Below, piece after piece: positions 24,282 to 36,550 of a DNA stretch of 64,000 nt (position 1 is its first letter; each line of letters starts with the position of its first letter). Both the position numbers and the translations under genes were made by a program. The stretch comes from Haemaphysalis longicornis. Its lineage: Eukaryota; Arthropoda; Arachnida; Ixodida; Ixodidae. The stretch is from NCBI GenBank assembly GCA_013339765.2, contig CM023453.1, forward strand, positions 33,884,468 to 33,948,467, read 5' to 3'. The notes beneath the pieces are model-generated. The model was not told where the DNA came from. It saw only the letters and a program-made list of their open reading frames with translations, and ran no database searches.

Positions 24282-26664
24282 TAGAAACATCTTGTACGCA
24301 GCGCTATCCGTCGGTGCACGAGAATATGGAGCAGCGTTGCCTGTTTGTCTGTGAGGCGCGCATCATGGATTCCAAGCAGGCGTGTGGTCTGTTGCATCGC
24401 CGGTTAAACGTTTCGCGGAAGGACGGCGCCTCTCGTTCCCCGTAACGAGGTTGTGCTGCTTGTTTGAACAGAGCATTCCGACGCCGCGCTCCAGCGTGCA
24501 CACCTTCACGCTGTCTCGGTCACTCGCGGCGCTGTTGGCCAGTTAGTTTGCTTTTGGTTTTTATTTACGAACGAGCTTGCGCGTGCCGACTCAAAACAGC
24601 AACGCAGAGTGCAATTAGAAATGAGTAGCTGGAATGAACGCCCAAATCGGAGCTATTAGGCCGAAATAAATATCTGCGTGGAAGAAAGCAAGTTGTCACG
24701 ACTTATGCTACATAGGCATATGTACTACATCCATGATGTCTTCCTGGGATAGGTGCTTACTGCTTACACATACGTGCGAGGAAAATTGTCTCTGCTTTAC
24801 TCGACCTGCAGTGGACCCATCTTAGTGCTTCAGACATGCAGTGCATGCTGCAATGCCTTGCTGTGATACACTGCATGCAGATTCAGTGAGGTCAGCTGTA
24901 GTGATCTCAAGCATCGCGTAATTGCCGAATCCGCGCCTATTTTCTTCTAATTGTAATATGATCGAAAATTGCAAACACGACAGTGTAAACAGTTGTTTTA
25001 TAACAACAGTTCCCAGCGCCGAGAATGCAAACACAGAATACCAGTCGGGGTGACAGGAATTGTTCAATAAAGCCGAAAATGGCGAAAGGGTAAAAATACT
25101 GTATCTCCACTCTATAATTTTGCAACGCTATACTGTTCGGGACAACAACGCTATACTGTTCGGGACGTCAAAAATATAGTGAGTGCGGAAACTGGACTGG
25201 CGGAGTTTTCTGAGCGCTTTTTAATGAAATAGAACAGTAACATAGGAGGATATAAACGTGAAAAGACACATATACATTAGCTGATCCCATATTTTTACTT
25301 GAGCTTTGTATGCGTGATTTATGAAGTGTTGAGTGAGACGTATGAGTGGAGGGGTGATAGGAGAGTGCGCATGAGGATAGGAAGCAAACGGAGTGGAAAA
25401 GCGAGTGGGAAGGAACGGAGGAGGGGAAGATGACACTGAGCTGGGTTTTAGGGCAGGGGAAAAGTCCGAGGGAGGGGAGCGGTGGTTGAAAACAGTAGAG
25501 GAGTGCGGAACGAAGGCAAGTTGGTCAACACAAATTTATCACGACAGTAATCCCACGGCGAGCGCAGACCACACCTAAATAATCGGAGTGATCGCTCCAA
25601 GATTCCCCTGCATCAAGATGCCGTCATGGGCTGAGTACGCATGCGCAACATCTCGCGTGGTAGTAGCAGTTCTTCGTTACCCGTACCTGGCCACTCGGGG
25701 TAGAGAAGCGGCTGGCTACCTCGAGTAGCAAAGTATGCGCGCGGATAACGCCACTGTCACTTATGCCATCCACTAATTTCAAAACATATCGTCAGATAAT
25801 AATCTCCCAGAGGTTGGGTTTCTCCCCAGAGTTGTTTGGTATTCCTCCGGAATATTTGCTTCAACGAGGTGTATACGCTGCCGCATTCCAGCAGCCGTAG
25901 CGAGTTGCACAACAACGCCGCCTGCATCCCCGACAGCTGTGAAGCTGGTCTTTCAATACGAAATCAAAACTTCCGGTTATAATTGGAAACTTCATCAATG
26001 GGTATTTATTTACTGCGATCAGTGCTATCAGCTCGAGATGTAATAAGCTTGCATGGAGCATTGCAACGATGGAAGCTTATCTCAAGTCATAGCTTCAGAC
26101 GAATACAGTTGTAATCGCTGTTTAAAGCTCTGAATAACTTGCATTGGTTCAAGCGCAGGGCGATTCTTTCCAGGTTCAATGAGACTTTAATCAGCTTCGA
26201 GCACGTTTTTTACGTGGGGGCTGGCGTGTTTATAACGTTTTCGACTTGGCCCTTGCGGCGCTTGCCGTCCACTTAAGCGGCAGACACATTTGCGTCCGAG
26301 CAATCCGCTTTCCAATGCGGCGCGGCAAAATATCCAGCAGGTTGGACACGCGCGGAAGCGGCAGATCCGGGGGTCTTTTCGCATCGAAACCGGTTCTCGG
26401 AGCGGAGACGCGTGCGCAGACGTGCCCTTTACCGCTGATGTGTTTCGCTCTTTATATACGATACTTTTTGTGTGTACGGTCATGGAAAAATAGAACGCGA
26501 ACACCAAAATATGAACCAGAACACGCAAAATCAAAGAATATGGGTTGTGGAGATCAAATAACGTCCCACTAGTGGAATACTTGAAGTACGCGTTTCCAAG
26601 CTTCGTTACTGTAATAAAGCCACGCATCAAGTTGAACTGCATGGAATTAAAAATATATAGATAT
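24282..26664. other. No gene recognised
   Basis: I found no supported coding frame in this 2.4-kb stretch. A direct duplication of caacgctatactgttcggga occurs at 25120-25165. The stretch near 26480-26530 (minus) shares about 25 bases (gttctggttcatatttt, then ttcgcg) with 28500-28530, hinting at one more diverged repeat family. Confidence 0.4.
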
Positions 26665-27080
26665 GGCGGCGTATCTGCGCCTCTCGTTGCAAATACCTAT
26701 GAAAGACGAAAGTCGACTGCCACCCCTGCCATGTAAACGCCTTCCATCTGTTTCCCGCTCACCTCTAATGCCGTTCCTCTCCCGTCTCGTTCCTCCCAAG
26801 ATAAGCACGCTTGAGGTTTCCTGAAGTCAATTTAAATTTGCCGCGTTCTACTACTCCAGGCCGGGTGCCTCGAGGCCAGCCCTGCGTACGGCGGAGACGC
26901 GCGTGATTCGAGGCGCCCTACTACAACGTTTATAAAACCACGTTGCTCTGCTTCACGGGCATTCCAAGTGGAACGTAGAACCTATCTAGTGGAACCTTTG
27001 TCTCCGTTTGATTTCCTAAAATTCCGCCAGGAGTTATAGTGACGCTGGCAACAGCAGGAAACGATTATCTGCAAATGATG
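26665..27080 (+). repeat. Interspersed repeat family A, copy 2
   Basis: This is the best-preserved copy of the family seen at 150-545, with the same order of blocks from gcgtatctgcgcctctcgttg to ggcaacagcaggaaacg. It ends at atgatgatg followed by a poly-A run. Conservation is at DNA level without a shared open frame. Confidence 0.7.
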
Positions 27081-27175
27081 ATGAAAAAAAAAAAAACCTT
27101 TATAGTCGTCTCTGTTAAGACGGAGTCACTGCTTGGGATTGGCAGTGTTCTCATCCCTTCAGACGGCGGTCAGGA
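27070..27175 (-). mobile_element. Possible LINE 3' tail
   Basis: On the minus strand a non-coding stretch ends in ctataaaggttttttttttt and then catcatcat. The arrangement resembles LINE termini with AT-rich signals and a trinucleotide tail, but no coding sequence is attached. Confidence 0.3.
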
Positions 27176-27399
27176 ACCCATGGGCCCTGGCAGTTGATGT
27201 AGTATTTCATTTGATATCGCAGAAATCAAGCATCCATGAAGTTTTTAATAAAGGAACGCTGCAAATATCTCTTCTGTGTTAATTTTCTGCCTCACATTTG
27301 CATAATGTTTTGTTCTTGTTCAGCGTTGTTGACAAGTATGAAGACTGCCACCGGACTTTGACGTTTATATTTGGCTGTGGGTATATAAGACTACTGCGT

Positions 27400-27470
27400 G
27401 GATTCGGTTTCAATTTGGCCGGGTGGCTGAATCGAGTCACCGACAGACAGACAGACGGACAGACCAAAAT
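27400..27470 (+). mobile_element. LINE 3'-terminal fragment with (GACA)n tail
   Basis: The sequence ttggccgggtggctgaatcg followed by gacagacagacagac matches the 3' end of the LINE at 30164-30853 (ttggccgggcggctgaaccg plus CAGA tail). The 5' side differs, so only the end of the family is present or the match is short by chance. Confidence 0.5.
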
Positions 27471-27659
27471 TTCTGCGTTTAAGTAGCCCAAGAGAGACTA
27501 TCGTCTTTAATAGCGCCAGTTCTCACTGCACAGGCACACGGTATTCTACTGGCTTTGCACCACATTCTTCAAAACAAAATTAAGAATTTAGTTATATGCA
27601 CAAACTCTCTGAGTGTCGTCTCAAATCTTTGATCTCGGAAGGTCAGTAGAAACCCTACT

Positions 27660-28410
27660 TATAATTGTGTTTTAAGAGCTCTCTACTCGGCTTATTGCCT
27701 GAAACTCGTTGTGTACAGTCTGCTGGGTTCCTGGCCACTGCGGCATTGCTGGAAATGAAGCTGCTGACCGTAGTGCTGCAGCTGCCGCCCTTCGAAGCAG
27801 CATAGACATAAACAAGGTCCCATATCAAATCTGAACCTTTTGTAAAAAGGAAGCTGGCGGGACCACTGGCAGCACAGTGGTACAGAGAAGTAAAGAATAA
27901 GCTACATGTCGTTAAACCCAAAATAGAAAAGCCCCCTGCTGAAAAACATTTGCACAGGTAGCATTATGCAGATTTAGAATTGGCCACACACACATCACAA
28001 ACTCATACCTTTTAACAGACGCAAACAAGCCACACTGTCATCGGTGTGGGGAGCAGCTCTGAGTTCTTCATACGCTTATTGAATGCGAGATGTGCAACAT
28101 AGAGAGAAAACGTCACTTTCATGAAATATACACTCATTGCATACCCTTGCACCCTTCATTATTTTTATCATATAGTCCCATATTTTCTTACAGAAGAGTC
28201 TTTAATTATCTTGCCGATGTTGACTTCTTAAAGTACATATCATATCACCATGATCTTACTTGGCCTCATGTTCCGTCACAAAACAATGGCGGTATCGTGG
28301 GGTTATTAACAGCTTGCATGCCAATATTTCTTACTTTTAATTATGGCCCACACCAACTTCCATTGTTCAATTTTAATGTAGTGGATTTTTTACAGATTCC
28401 ATTTTAATAT
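27660..28410 (+). mobile_element. RNase H-LINE 3' remnant (I-like)
   Basis: Around 27720-27780 the plus strand encodes VCWVPGHCGIAGNEAAD, the RNase H motif with the conserved His and final Asp. Farther on, in a different frame (27960-28170), FRIGHTHITNSYLL is followed by CHRCGEQ, LHTLIECEMC and a hydrophobic tail ending at 28407. At least two frameshifts and several stops break it, and RT is not present. The downstream 60 bases look like 3' UTR. Confidence 0.8.
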
Positions 28411-30163
28411 CGCCTCATAGCATCCCACCATTGCCATGGCGCTCTTTGTTCTGGTGCGCCATATATCCTAAATCACAAATCATCAACAGCGCCATTTGCT
28501 TGTTCTGGTTCATATTTTCGCGTTCACACCTCATTTGTCCGTGACTATGCGGGTGCTTCGACGTATACGGACGGCCAGCCTCACCGCCTCATGCGGCAGT
28601 CTGTTTTTCGCTGAGATGCTTTTCCTTGGTGAACGGGCATTGTGGAGAGGACCAACGCATACTTGTGGGGTACATTTCGCGGAAAGCGATGGGTTTCGCA
28701 TGTCTGTGTTGCTCACCCGGCACAGGTTTGGAGCTAAGGTCACAGCCCGCTATCTCGCGCCTGTGTCGTCGCACATATGCGTCTGGATACAGTAAACACC
28801 GCGCGAGCAGCTGACGCCACGACGACCCCGACGCACGTGCCACGGGAATGGTAGTCGTTTATCTTTCCGCCTCCTGCGTGCGTCCACAGTTCGCGCTTCC
28901 GTGCGTGCACCGAGAACACGACCACCCTTTTGGCCGTGGGATGGCGAAGGTGAACACCGACGAAAAATAGACGCGAAGAGATAACAGAATCAACGAGCCC
29001 GGGGCTGCGCCGAAACGGCTGCTTTTCCGTGATCCGCCGTCCTACTCATCATTTCCGTAAATTTTTGTTATGGCTAGCAGCAACGATTGCACAGCTGAAG
29101 CTGTATCGGTTGTTCCGGATATATGATTTATGACAAAATGCGCCCTATGACTGAGCCATGCACAAACTCGGTGACCTCAACGATGCAACGACGCGCAGAT
29201 CGGTTAAAACAAAATTGAATTGTTGTAAGAGGTCTCTCACAGGCAATAACATGTGTTCACAATGACTGAGCTCTGCGTCTTCTCAAATTGCCCGCAAACA
29301 GCAAGTGCAGCTAGGTGGAATATAAAGCAGAGTTTGCCGAAGAACATTTTGGCTTTTTCAGAATGTTATAGCCACGCAGACGAAAATACGTCGGGGAACT
29401 CGGGGTATGCAAATTAATTCCGCTTCGTAATAACTCCTTTCTGTGGGCTAATAGCATGCAATAGCAGGGTGTATTTGAGAGATTGTCATCCCACTAAGAC
29501 GGGTACAGACAAGCATTAGCTGCCTGTTATATGCGACAAAGAATACGCATTGATCAAGTTTGCGCTGTTGTCTTCCGTCGTCTTTTAAATAGAGAAGTAC
29601 GGTCACTGCAGCAGGACGTCGTTTGGGCCACCTCCTGCTAAACATCAAACGACTTAGTTACTGAGCTGCGTAACCGGTTTCAGCATTCTCAGGACCATAT
29701 AAAGAAATCCATATATCCTGATGGTCTAGGAGCGACGTCTGCACTGTTCTGAATAAAGCTCTATAAAGAAACTGGCCCCGCATCTGCTCGCGGTGATTCA
29801 AATGTCGTCGAAATATATATACGACAGCCTTCTGCTGCCCCTGTCGCGTAACTGAACGCCTCTCCCGTCACATCCGCCCACCTCTCAGGCTGCCTCGGTC
29901 CACCCATTGAAGGTTTGCGGTGTTCAATTCTGCCGCGTTCATGCTGCTGCGCCATCTGTTGGGATTTTTGGCACTTAGCGTTCGAGCCTCGAGCGCATAT
30001 GCGGCTTGGGCGCGCCAGCCTTGTTTGTATTTTAAAATTAAAGCAGTGTTTTCGGCGCGTTTTCTATTCGCACTCGCAAAAACCGAGCCAATACCTAGTA
30101 ATTAAAAGAACTCTGCAAACAGCAGCTATGTATTGACGCTCTCCCTCACTTCTGGACTTTGTC
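28411..30163. other. No gene recognised
   Basis: A GC-rich part (28.5-29.0 kb) holds overlapping frames on both strands without motifs; the remainder is AT-rich. No element ends were located. Confidence 0.4.
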
Positions 30164-30769
30164 ATGAGCAGAAAAAAAAAAACACCTCAAGAAGCTGAAA
30201 CCACAGCCATACTACTCGCTGTAAAATGGGGAGAATATAACAACAAAAACCTCATCATCATCACAGACTCTACAAGAGACATTAGAAATCTAGTATACGG
30301 CGTTATTCCCACAGAAACCAGGAATATCCTACCAGCCGAACCAAAAGGCCAACATAAAATATTATGGAGCCCAGCACACGAAGGCCTTGAAGGAAACGAC
30401 AGAGCCGACTCCCTAGAGAGGCAAGTCAACAGCCGCAAGGAAACGGACTATTTTTACGCCCTCCCTCCGTTCATGTCGCTAAATGAAAGGCTTTTCCCAC
30501 AAATGCAAGTGAGACAGACCATGCCCGCACCGCAGCACATGTTAGATGCTGAAGAAGCAAGAAACATAAGAAAACTACAAACAATCTTTTTCCCACAAAA
30601 CTACAGACTGCCCCTCTTGTTCCCAGAGAGATACAACGAAGAATGCCCCAAGTGCAAATTAGGAGCAGACTTATTCCACACAGTCTGTGATTGCCCTATG
30701 ATATATAAACGTCTCACTCAAGAATTAACAAACTTTTGGCCGGGCGGCTGAACCGAGGTACGTACGTTC

Positions 30770-30853
<84 letters not shown>
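30164..30853 (+). mobile_element. RNase H-LINE 3' remnant with (CAGA)n tail
   Basis: The 195-codon frame (30164-30751) holds RNase H: an AETTAILLAVK helix with the catalytic Glu, IITDSTRDI with the second Asp, and WSPAHEGLEGNDRAD with the His and last Asp. It is followed by a knuckle ECPKCKLGADLFHTVCDC. The frame is open to its end, so this copy is younger than the others, but the RNase H N-terminal strand, RT and endonuclease are missing (5' truncation). The tail is about 20 CAGA units ending at 30853, some 45 bases from the F-box gene's poly(A) signal, in convergent orientation. Confidence 0.85.
30773..30853 (+). repeat. (CAGA)n microsatellite
   Basis: Roughly twenty uninterrupted CAGA units form the 3' tail of the adjoining LINE remnant. 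Confidence 0.95.
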
Positions 30854-30855
<2 letters not shown>

Positions 30856-30896
30856 TTGTATTTAAAAATCACACTTGGCGGGAGACCGCGGGAGCT

Positions 30897-30902
30897 TTTA
30901 TT
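30897..30902 (-). terminator. Poly(A) signal of the F-box gene
   Basis: AATAAA on the minus strand lies seven bases beyond the TGA stop at 30909-30911. If used, cleavage would fall near 30870-30885, just before the CAGA tail of the convergent LINE, giving an unusually short 3' UTR. Confidence 0.6.
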
Positions 30903-30908
30903 CTGCAC

Positions 30909-32420
30909 TCAATGACCAGCCCCACCAGCGAATGGGGATCCCGTCTCAAAGTCCGCAGCGACTAGGTTGAGCGTGAGGTGCTTCAGCGTCTTGCTGATGG
31001 CTGGGAATGAGGTGCGCACTTCTCGCAGTACCTCGTTTCCGCAGGGCAGCCAGAAGAGCTTAGCGGCCATTATGGCATCGCACTGGAGCTCCAGCTCGCG
31101 AATATGCTGGGCGGACAGGTTCGTGTTGAGGGCGAGGAAGTCCTTGAAGCGCCACACGGCGCGTACCACGGCATCCTGCGAGTCCTGGCACGAGCACATC
31201 GCGCTGAGCACCAGCCGCGTTGTTCCACGCCGAGACCGGTCCAGGATGTCCACAAGAGACGCCAGTTGCCGGATGGCCTCAATCGCGCCCGTCTCGACGT
31301 TGAGCTGCGCGCGGATGAGCCTGGGGAACTTGCAGAGCATGCGAATGAATGAGCTCTTGCCGTGCAAGCCGTAAATGGAGACGCTCTCCAGGTTCGCGCA
31401 GGAAGGCAACGTTTCCAAGGCGGCGTCCGCTAGCACGCCAGCGTTGACCGTGACGTGGCGCAGCGTGTCTCTGCAGTTCTGCACAAGCAGTGCGAGCTGC
31501 TCTTCGTCCATGCACAGCTCGGCAACGTCGAAGTGCTCCAGGCATTGAGGGGTGCGGAACTTGGCTTCGAGCCAGCCGCTCCCGCAGTCATTGACCACCG
31601 TCAGGGCTCGGAGCTTGAGGAATCCTTGCAGGGCCTGAGCCACGGAGACGCCGTTCTCGTTTTGCAAGGTGCCTATCTCAAGCGAGTCGAGGCTCGGGCA
31701 GCTCTTGGACGCGTGCAACAGTGCTCCCGTGGAAATTTTGGTCACAGAGAGACTCGTGAGCTGCTGCAGACGCTCGAGAAATTCCCAGCTGTCTCTGCGA
31801 GAGATCTGGTTCGAATTTAGCTCGAGACGCTCCAGTCGGGGGCAGCTGACGCATATTTGACGGAGGACGTCGTCGGGGATGTTGAGGTCGTCCGACGCCA
31901 CCAGCGACTTGAGCGACGAAAGAGCCTCGAGGATGCGGACGTCGTTGGGCAGGAGCATATCTTGGCCGCAGAGCACGATGGTGCTGAGCGAGGCACAGTT
32001 GCGCAGGATGCTGGGCATGACGTGGTGGGACAAGGCGCGGCCAGGTATCGCCAGCTCGTTCATGAGCCGGAACCGCGACGACGCCGACGCCACGGCCTCG
32101 AGGCTGACGGTTCCCACGGAGACGTCTAGCTTGCGAATCATGGTGGCCCGGTCCAGAATCTCGCGAACCTGCTTCGCACTCGGGTCTCCCCTCGCGTCGA
32201 TGCACACCTCCGTCCAGAGGACGGGGTCGAAGGCGAGCTTCTTCCATCGCTCAGAAACCTTGGCGATGGTGGCAAGGGATCGCTGGGGAAGGTAGGAGAA
32301 AATCTTCAGGATGAGCTCATCAGGCAAGTCGTCCACCTGCGCCGCTGCAGCCATTCTTCTCCTTCGTCTGCTTCGTCTTCTTGCGCGCGACCCCTCCGCC
32401 GTTCCGAGTTTCTGCTTCAT
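30909..32420 (-). CDS. F-box/leucine-rich-repeat protein (FBXL type)
   Basis: This is an intact 503-codon frame. From the ATG at 32420 there is a basic stretch (RRRSRRRRR), then an F-box at about residues 29-75 (DDLPDELILKIFSYLP, then VSERWKKLA and LWTEV). Irregular leucine-rich repeats run to the end (for example CPRLERLELNSNQI, CPSLDSLEIG, CANLESVSIYGL). By family knowledge, F-box proteins bind Skp1 in SCF ubiquitin ligases and the repeats select the substrate; the substrate here is unknown. The frame extends upstream to 32537 without an ATG. A second ATG at 32354, right before the F-box, has a strong context (A at -3, G at +4) and would give 481 residues. It is intronless, with codon use GC-richer than its flanks. 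It could belong to an expanded single-exon FBXL family or be a retrocopy still open. Confidence 0.9.
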   Translation of the reverse strand: MKQKLGTAEGSRARRRSRRRRRMAAAAQVDDLPDELILKIFSYLPQRSLATIAKVSERWKKLAFDPVLWTEVCIDARGDPSAKQVREILDRATMIRKLDVSVGTVSLEAVASASSRFRLMNELAIPGRALSHHVMPSILRNCASLSTIVLCGQDMLLPNDVRILEALSSLKSLVASDDLNIPDDVLRQICVSCPRLERLELNSNQISRRDSWEFLERLQQLTSLSVTKISTGALLHASKSCPSLDSLEIGTLQNENGVSVAQALQGFLKLRALTVVNDCGSGWLEAKFRTPQCLEHFDVAELCMDEEQLALLVQNCRDTLRHVTVNAGVLADAALETLPSCANLESVSIYGLHGKSSFIRMLCKFPRLIRAQLNVETGAIEAIRQLASLVDILDRSRRGTTRLVLSAMCSCQDSQDAVVRAVWRFKDFLALNTNLSAQHIRELELQCDAIMAAKLFWLPCGNEVLREVRTSFPAISKTLKHLTLNLVAADFETGSPFAGGAGH

Positions 32421-32539
32421 CTTCCTCGAGCCGGTTTCTGCTACGTGGGCGGTGTCGTTTGATGCCAGACTTACAACTTCCCGAAGAAAATGAAAAAAGA
32501 AAATTATGTGCTCCTTAGAAAAAAAGTCCGAAGACAAAA

Positions 32540-34288
32540 TATATCTTCATCCGCCACACTCAGATTAGGCTAACCCTGTAGAAATTGCTGTTGAGGTCTT
32601 TTCTCAGCCATCTCCTGTAAGACGCCTAATTTAATTCTGACTCCATTAGATTTTATGAGATCGGTTTGGATAAACTACAAGTAGCGCTTTTACACGGCAA
32701 TGGCTTCGCGAACCCGCATTCCCTCCTCCTCCACTTTTTCTTTTTTATTAGGCCAAGGAAAACGGGGTAGAAGAAGAACGGTCAGTATTCAGCCCAATAA
32801 TGATTTCCAACATCAGTGACAAAGCGCCACCAATGAACAAACAGTATTTTTGCAGGTCGTTCCAGTAGCGCTACGTGTTGTTCTCAACGTCACAACGGCC
32901 CTCCCTTCTCCGTTGAAGCTGCGGGGAAAGCGTACTGGCGCGCCCCTAGGGAACAAAAACTGAACTTCGTGAAACTATTATTATTTAAATTTTTGTGAAA
33001 TAAGATTTGCTTTTTTATTTAGAAAACATTAATTAGGTGACACTTATTTGTGTTTTTGCGGTGTTTCTTTTTAAGGCTCATGGCAGCAGCCGCGAGCACT
33101 TGACATACTGCTTCAGCTTCCTGCCGACAGACGACAGGCTAGTCAACTTGGCCCGTGGTTGCCCCGGCGCAGGGGGGCAACCGAAGACCTGGCTTTTTTG
33201 ATACATGGGGTCTATGGGGAGTCTCGCAAGCGGTATATATCCAGTAACTCTGGTTACAGCAGCTGATTCGTACGTCCAGACCACAAAATAGTCCCCGCAG
33301 CTGCTACCCCATGCTTCTGTTACACCGCTAAGTACACGGCTTCGGCAACCGATTCGTTTCAATCGGACACGGCCCAGCGCACACGACAGTTGCTCGCAAG
33401 GCTGTTAGGACGTCGACCTAGTTGAACATAAAAGCGACGACCACGGTTCTTTTTCAATAGCTCATCGCGACTACTCTCATTTGCTGATTGATCGGTCTGA
33501 AGGTACGGCATCTGTTCCAGCCCCTTCGCAATATAAGGGCCACCCGACTAACGTACGTCTGGAACATAACAGCCCCATAACCATGCAAGCTGCCGCCGCC
33601 GCGTGTACGGGTTCATACAGGCGGCCGTTTTATTTCTCAATTTCTTAATCGCCGCGTTCGCGAACTATTTTGTCCCATAGAATTTTTATGGCGATAGGAA
33701 AACGATGTAAGGCATAATGGGAGCAATAACGCCTATCACAATATTTTACTGGAATGCCTATGGGACACGATTCAAAGCGCTGTAAATTTAGATTATTCCA
33801 CCGTAGAGCTTTCTATATGCCAAGCAACCAATGGCAGCGCTTTCCCGCAAGGCACACAATTGCGGAAGCGAAAAGCTCGAACTATAAAAACCAGTTTACC
33901 AATGAAGGCTTATCTTCGGCTCCATGTCCTTTCTTCTTGTGTATCGTCCCTATTTGCGCTATGCGTTATCAAATCGTTCTTGCCAGCGCGGAGCCATACT
34001 AACTACACCCGTCAAAAAAGACGCTCATTTCATCGTGACTTTCCTCCGAACTTTCTCAGGTCGCCACTGCCGTAAAGCGCAAGACGTACGAGTTCTTATT
34101 GGTTACTGACTCATCGATTTCCGTTTTTTTTTGTTACTAACACTTCGGTTTCCGATTTCCGAAGAAAAGTTAACGAATTATTCGATTTCCTCGAAACTAA
34201 GCACTTTCTTGCGATGACGTCTGCCTTTCTTTACAAGCCAGGGGCAAAAGTCGCATTCTTGTTCTTGTATAGTCTGGTCAAGGTTCAT
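32540..34288. other. F-box gene upstream region; no other gene
   Basis: This stretch is 5' of the F-box gene. It is AT-rich for about 500 bases, with no clear TATA box at a sensible distance. A splice acceptor-like tag before cagaaacc (near 32440) leaves room for an upstream non-coding exon. Farther up, only short unsupported frames occur. Confidence 0.4.
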
Positions 34289-34553
34289 TCTAAGGTGACG
34301 CACCCGCCGCGGTGGCTCAGTGGCTAAGGCGTTGTGCTGCTGAGGCACGAGGACGCGGCTTCGATTCCCGGCCGCGGCGGCCGCTTTTCTGATAGAGGCG
34401 AAAAGCCAAAACGCCCGTGTGTTTGAGATTTCGGCGCACGTTAAAGATCCCCAGGTGGTCAAAATTAATCCGGAGCCCTCCACTACGGCGCGCCTCATCG
34501 CCTGTGAAGCGTCGGCGCGTTAAACCCTGCACTCAATCATCTAAGGCGACATG
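34289..34553 (+). repeat. Complete Ruka-type SINE with target duplications
   Basis: The SINE body spans 34303-34539. It has an A box (tggctcagtgg, 34313-34323) and B box (gcttcgattcc, 34358-34368) for RNA polymerase III, then the gccgcggcggccgc block, a body with cgcacgttaaagatcccc and ggagccctccactacgg, and a short actcaatcat tail. Imperfect 14-base duplications flank it: tctaaggtgacgca (34289-34302) and tctaaggcgacatg (34540-34553). It is the reference copy for the others in this window. Confidence 0.9.
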
Positions 34554-36550
34554 TGCGAGGACGTGTAGCGAGGCTGCATTCGGGGGTCGTTTGGAGAGGT
34601 TTTGACGCTGTTGTCGATAAGTAACGCCCTCAACAGAGTATGGTGACAGTGATGATGAAGATGATATCCGGCGATGATGCAGACATCGTCACAAAGTAGT
34701 GCATTTCTTACCATTGCATAACACTGACTATGCAGTTATAACTATATATATCCGCCAAGCTTGCAGAAAATTATAGTTTAACACCCTTTTTGCATTGAAA
34801 TTTAAGCAGTACGGTTGGTGAATATTCGAGAGCATATAGAAAATCTTCGCCAGCAAAAGTTAAAATGTTTTGCATCTAAATGGGCATACGATAGGGTACA
34901 TCCTTTTTCTGCTACCTGCTGTAGGTCAGGGCACTCCATTTCCGCCGTGACCTGCTGCTGCTGCTGTATCCCGTTATACCGCAGTGCAGAGGATGTGCCA
35001 GTTTTCTTATTTTTTCCCTCTTCCCTTAACAACCAGCGAGACAGAGGGGAACAGCGAGGTAGGATCTCTCAACCAGCGCTGCGAGTGTCGTCAACAGCAC
35101 GCGCAAACGTCGGCAACATCGCGCTATAGGCGTAGCCGCCAAAATGAAATTAAAAGGATTTACAAAAGGAAGGACTATATTTGAACTAACAGTGCCAGCC
35201 GTAAACCTTCCTAACACCACCGCCGGCTGCCGGCAAGCGCTTGGCAGCTCCAAGCGACGATGTACAGGGTGCGACCTCGGCAAACAACCCATCGACGAAA
35301 AGGCCACCTCAGCGCGTTCCCACGACACACCCAATCATATAGTTTCAGCAGTTTATACGGCCTAGATAAGGAACTTCATGAACGTACGCCCGGTCCTGTC
35401 AATGGCCATGTATGGGCGCCAGGTTACTAGCAGCATTTTCCTCACTCGTAAGGGTGTTGGCTCGGTGGTGAGTTACGCGCACGCGTTGGCATATGCCTGC
35501 GAAGTCACGGCAAGGCTTAGAAACACACTGCGTGCGAGGATAGTTGGGTGAGGGAACGAGCTTCGAGCGGTGGCGGAAGCGCCCTGTGTGCGCAAGTGGC
35601 CCATAGCGCTCAACAGCCGGGCTCATCTATCACGACACGTCTGCGGCGGCCGGGGATTAAAAATCCACGTGTTATAAACGCCCACCGGCAACCTGTGCGC
35701 GCTTCGGCGCTTGAGTGAAAAAGGCTCGAAGCCCAAATAGTACTATATATGGGAGGCCGATTCGAGGCGGCTGCGACAATGTATCTGTATGGGGGAGTGC
35801 GTGCACATCGTAAAGAACGACGCCTCGCAACACCAGCGCGATGCGTGGGTGCACGCAAATAAGTAGGAATCTATTGTTCCTGCGTCAGTGGGGGCGTGTA
35901 ATTGTTCAGCGTGTAATTGTGGGCGTGTAATTGTATGTAATTGTTCAGCGGCCACCGCCACTGAACAAACTGTACTCACGATAACGTGCGTGCTCTTATA
36001 GGGCCGCGGAAAAAAATCGTATGGTGGTTGGGCCAAATTTACGATTTCAATTCGAATGCATGGCTATGCCACTGTGCTTCACGATTAATATTACCCTCCC
36101 TCGTTTTCCGCTATAAAAGCGTCAGAACGAAATAGTACACAATCAAATCAAATCTTTACTTACGTGGTAACGCTCAGCGAAGTGTCAAATAAATAGGACA
36201 ATGGTTAAACTGCTTCAGAATTAACCAGCCCCACGTTTGGTTTTTTTCCCCTCGTATAGTCGTGCGTGTTCATGGTGTCTTGCACATTCCCGGGTGCCTT
36301 TGCTCGCAAAAAAGATTGAAACAAGCACAAACTCCTAAAAGGGAATTTTTAAATAAGTCAATAAATGCTTAAGCTGTCCTGCTATACACCGAGCCCATTT
36401 AAAGTCAGCTTCCCTACTACAGATATCTAAGTATGATGGCCCAAAGGCTCTTTAAGAGCAGAGCTGTTTAAGCTTTAGTTACGACGTCGAACGTTACCAG
36501 AAAACCCAGCCCAGGCGAGCGCACATCAGCGTGCGCATCGTTAGGAGTGC
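34554..36550. other. No gene recognised
   Basis: Frames reach about 104 codons (34815-35129) with no motif. There is a (CTG)n patch near 34951-34966, encoding poly-Cys or poly-Gln depending on strand, and a small direct repeat of gggcgtgtaattgt near 35890-35945. No RNA gene was seen. Confidence 0.4.

Noticed and set aside
24144..24290. Frames encoding IYIYIY and SLSLSL runs
   Set aside because: Pure translations of TA and GA microsatellites.
32421..32537. Extending the F-box protein to 32537
   Set aside because: The extension has no ATG at its start, and the Phe-rich leader looks like untranslated AT-rich sequence.
34303..34390. A functional tRNA gene
   Set aside because: A and B boxes are present, but the acceptor stem does not pair and the sequence continues into a SINE body with target duplications.
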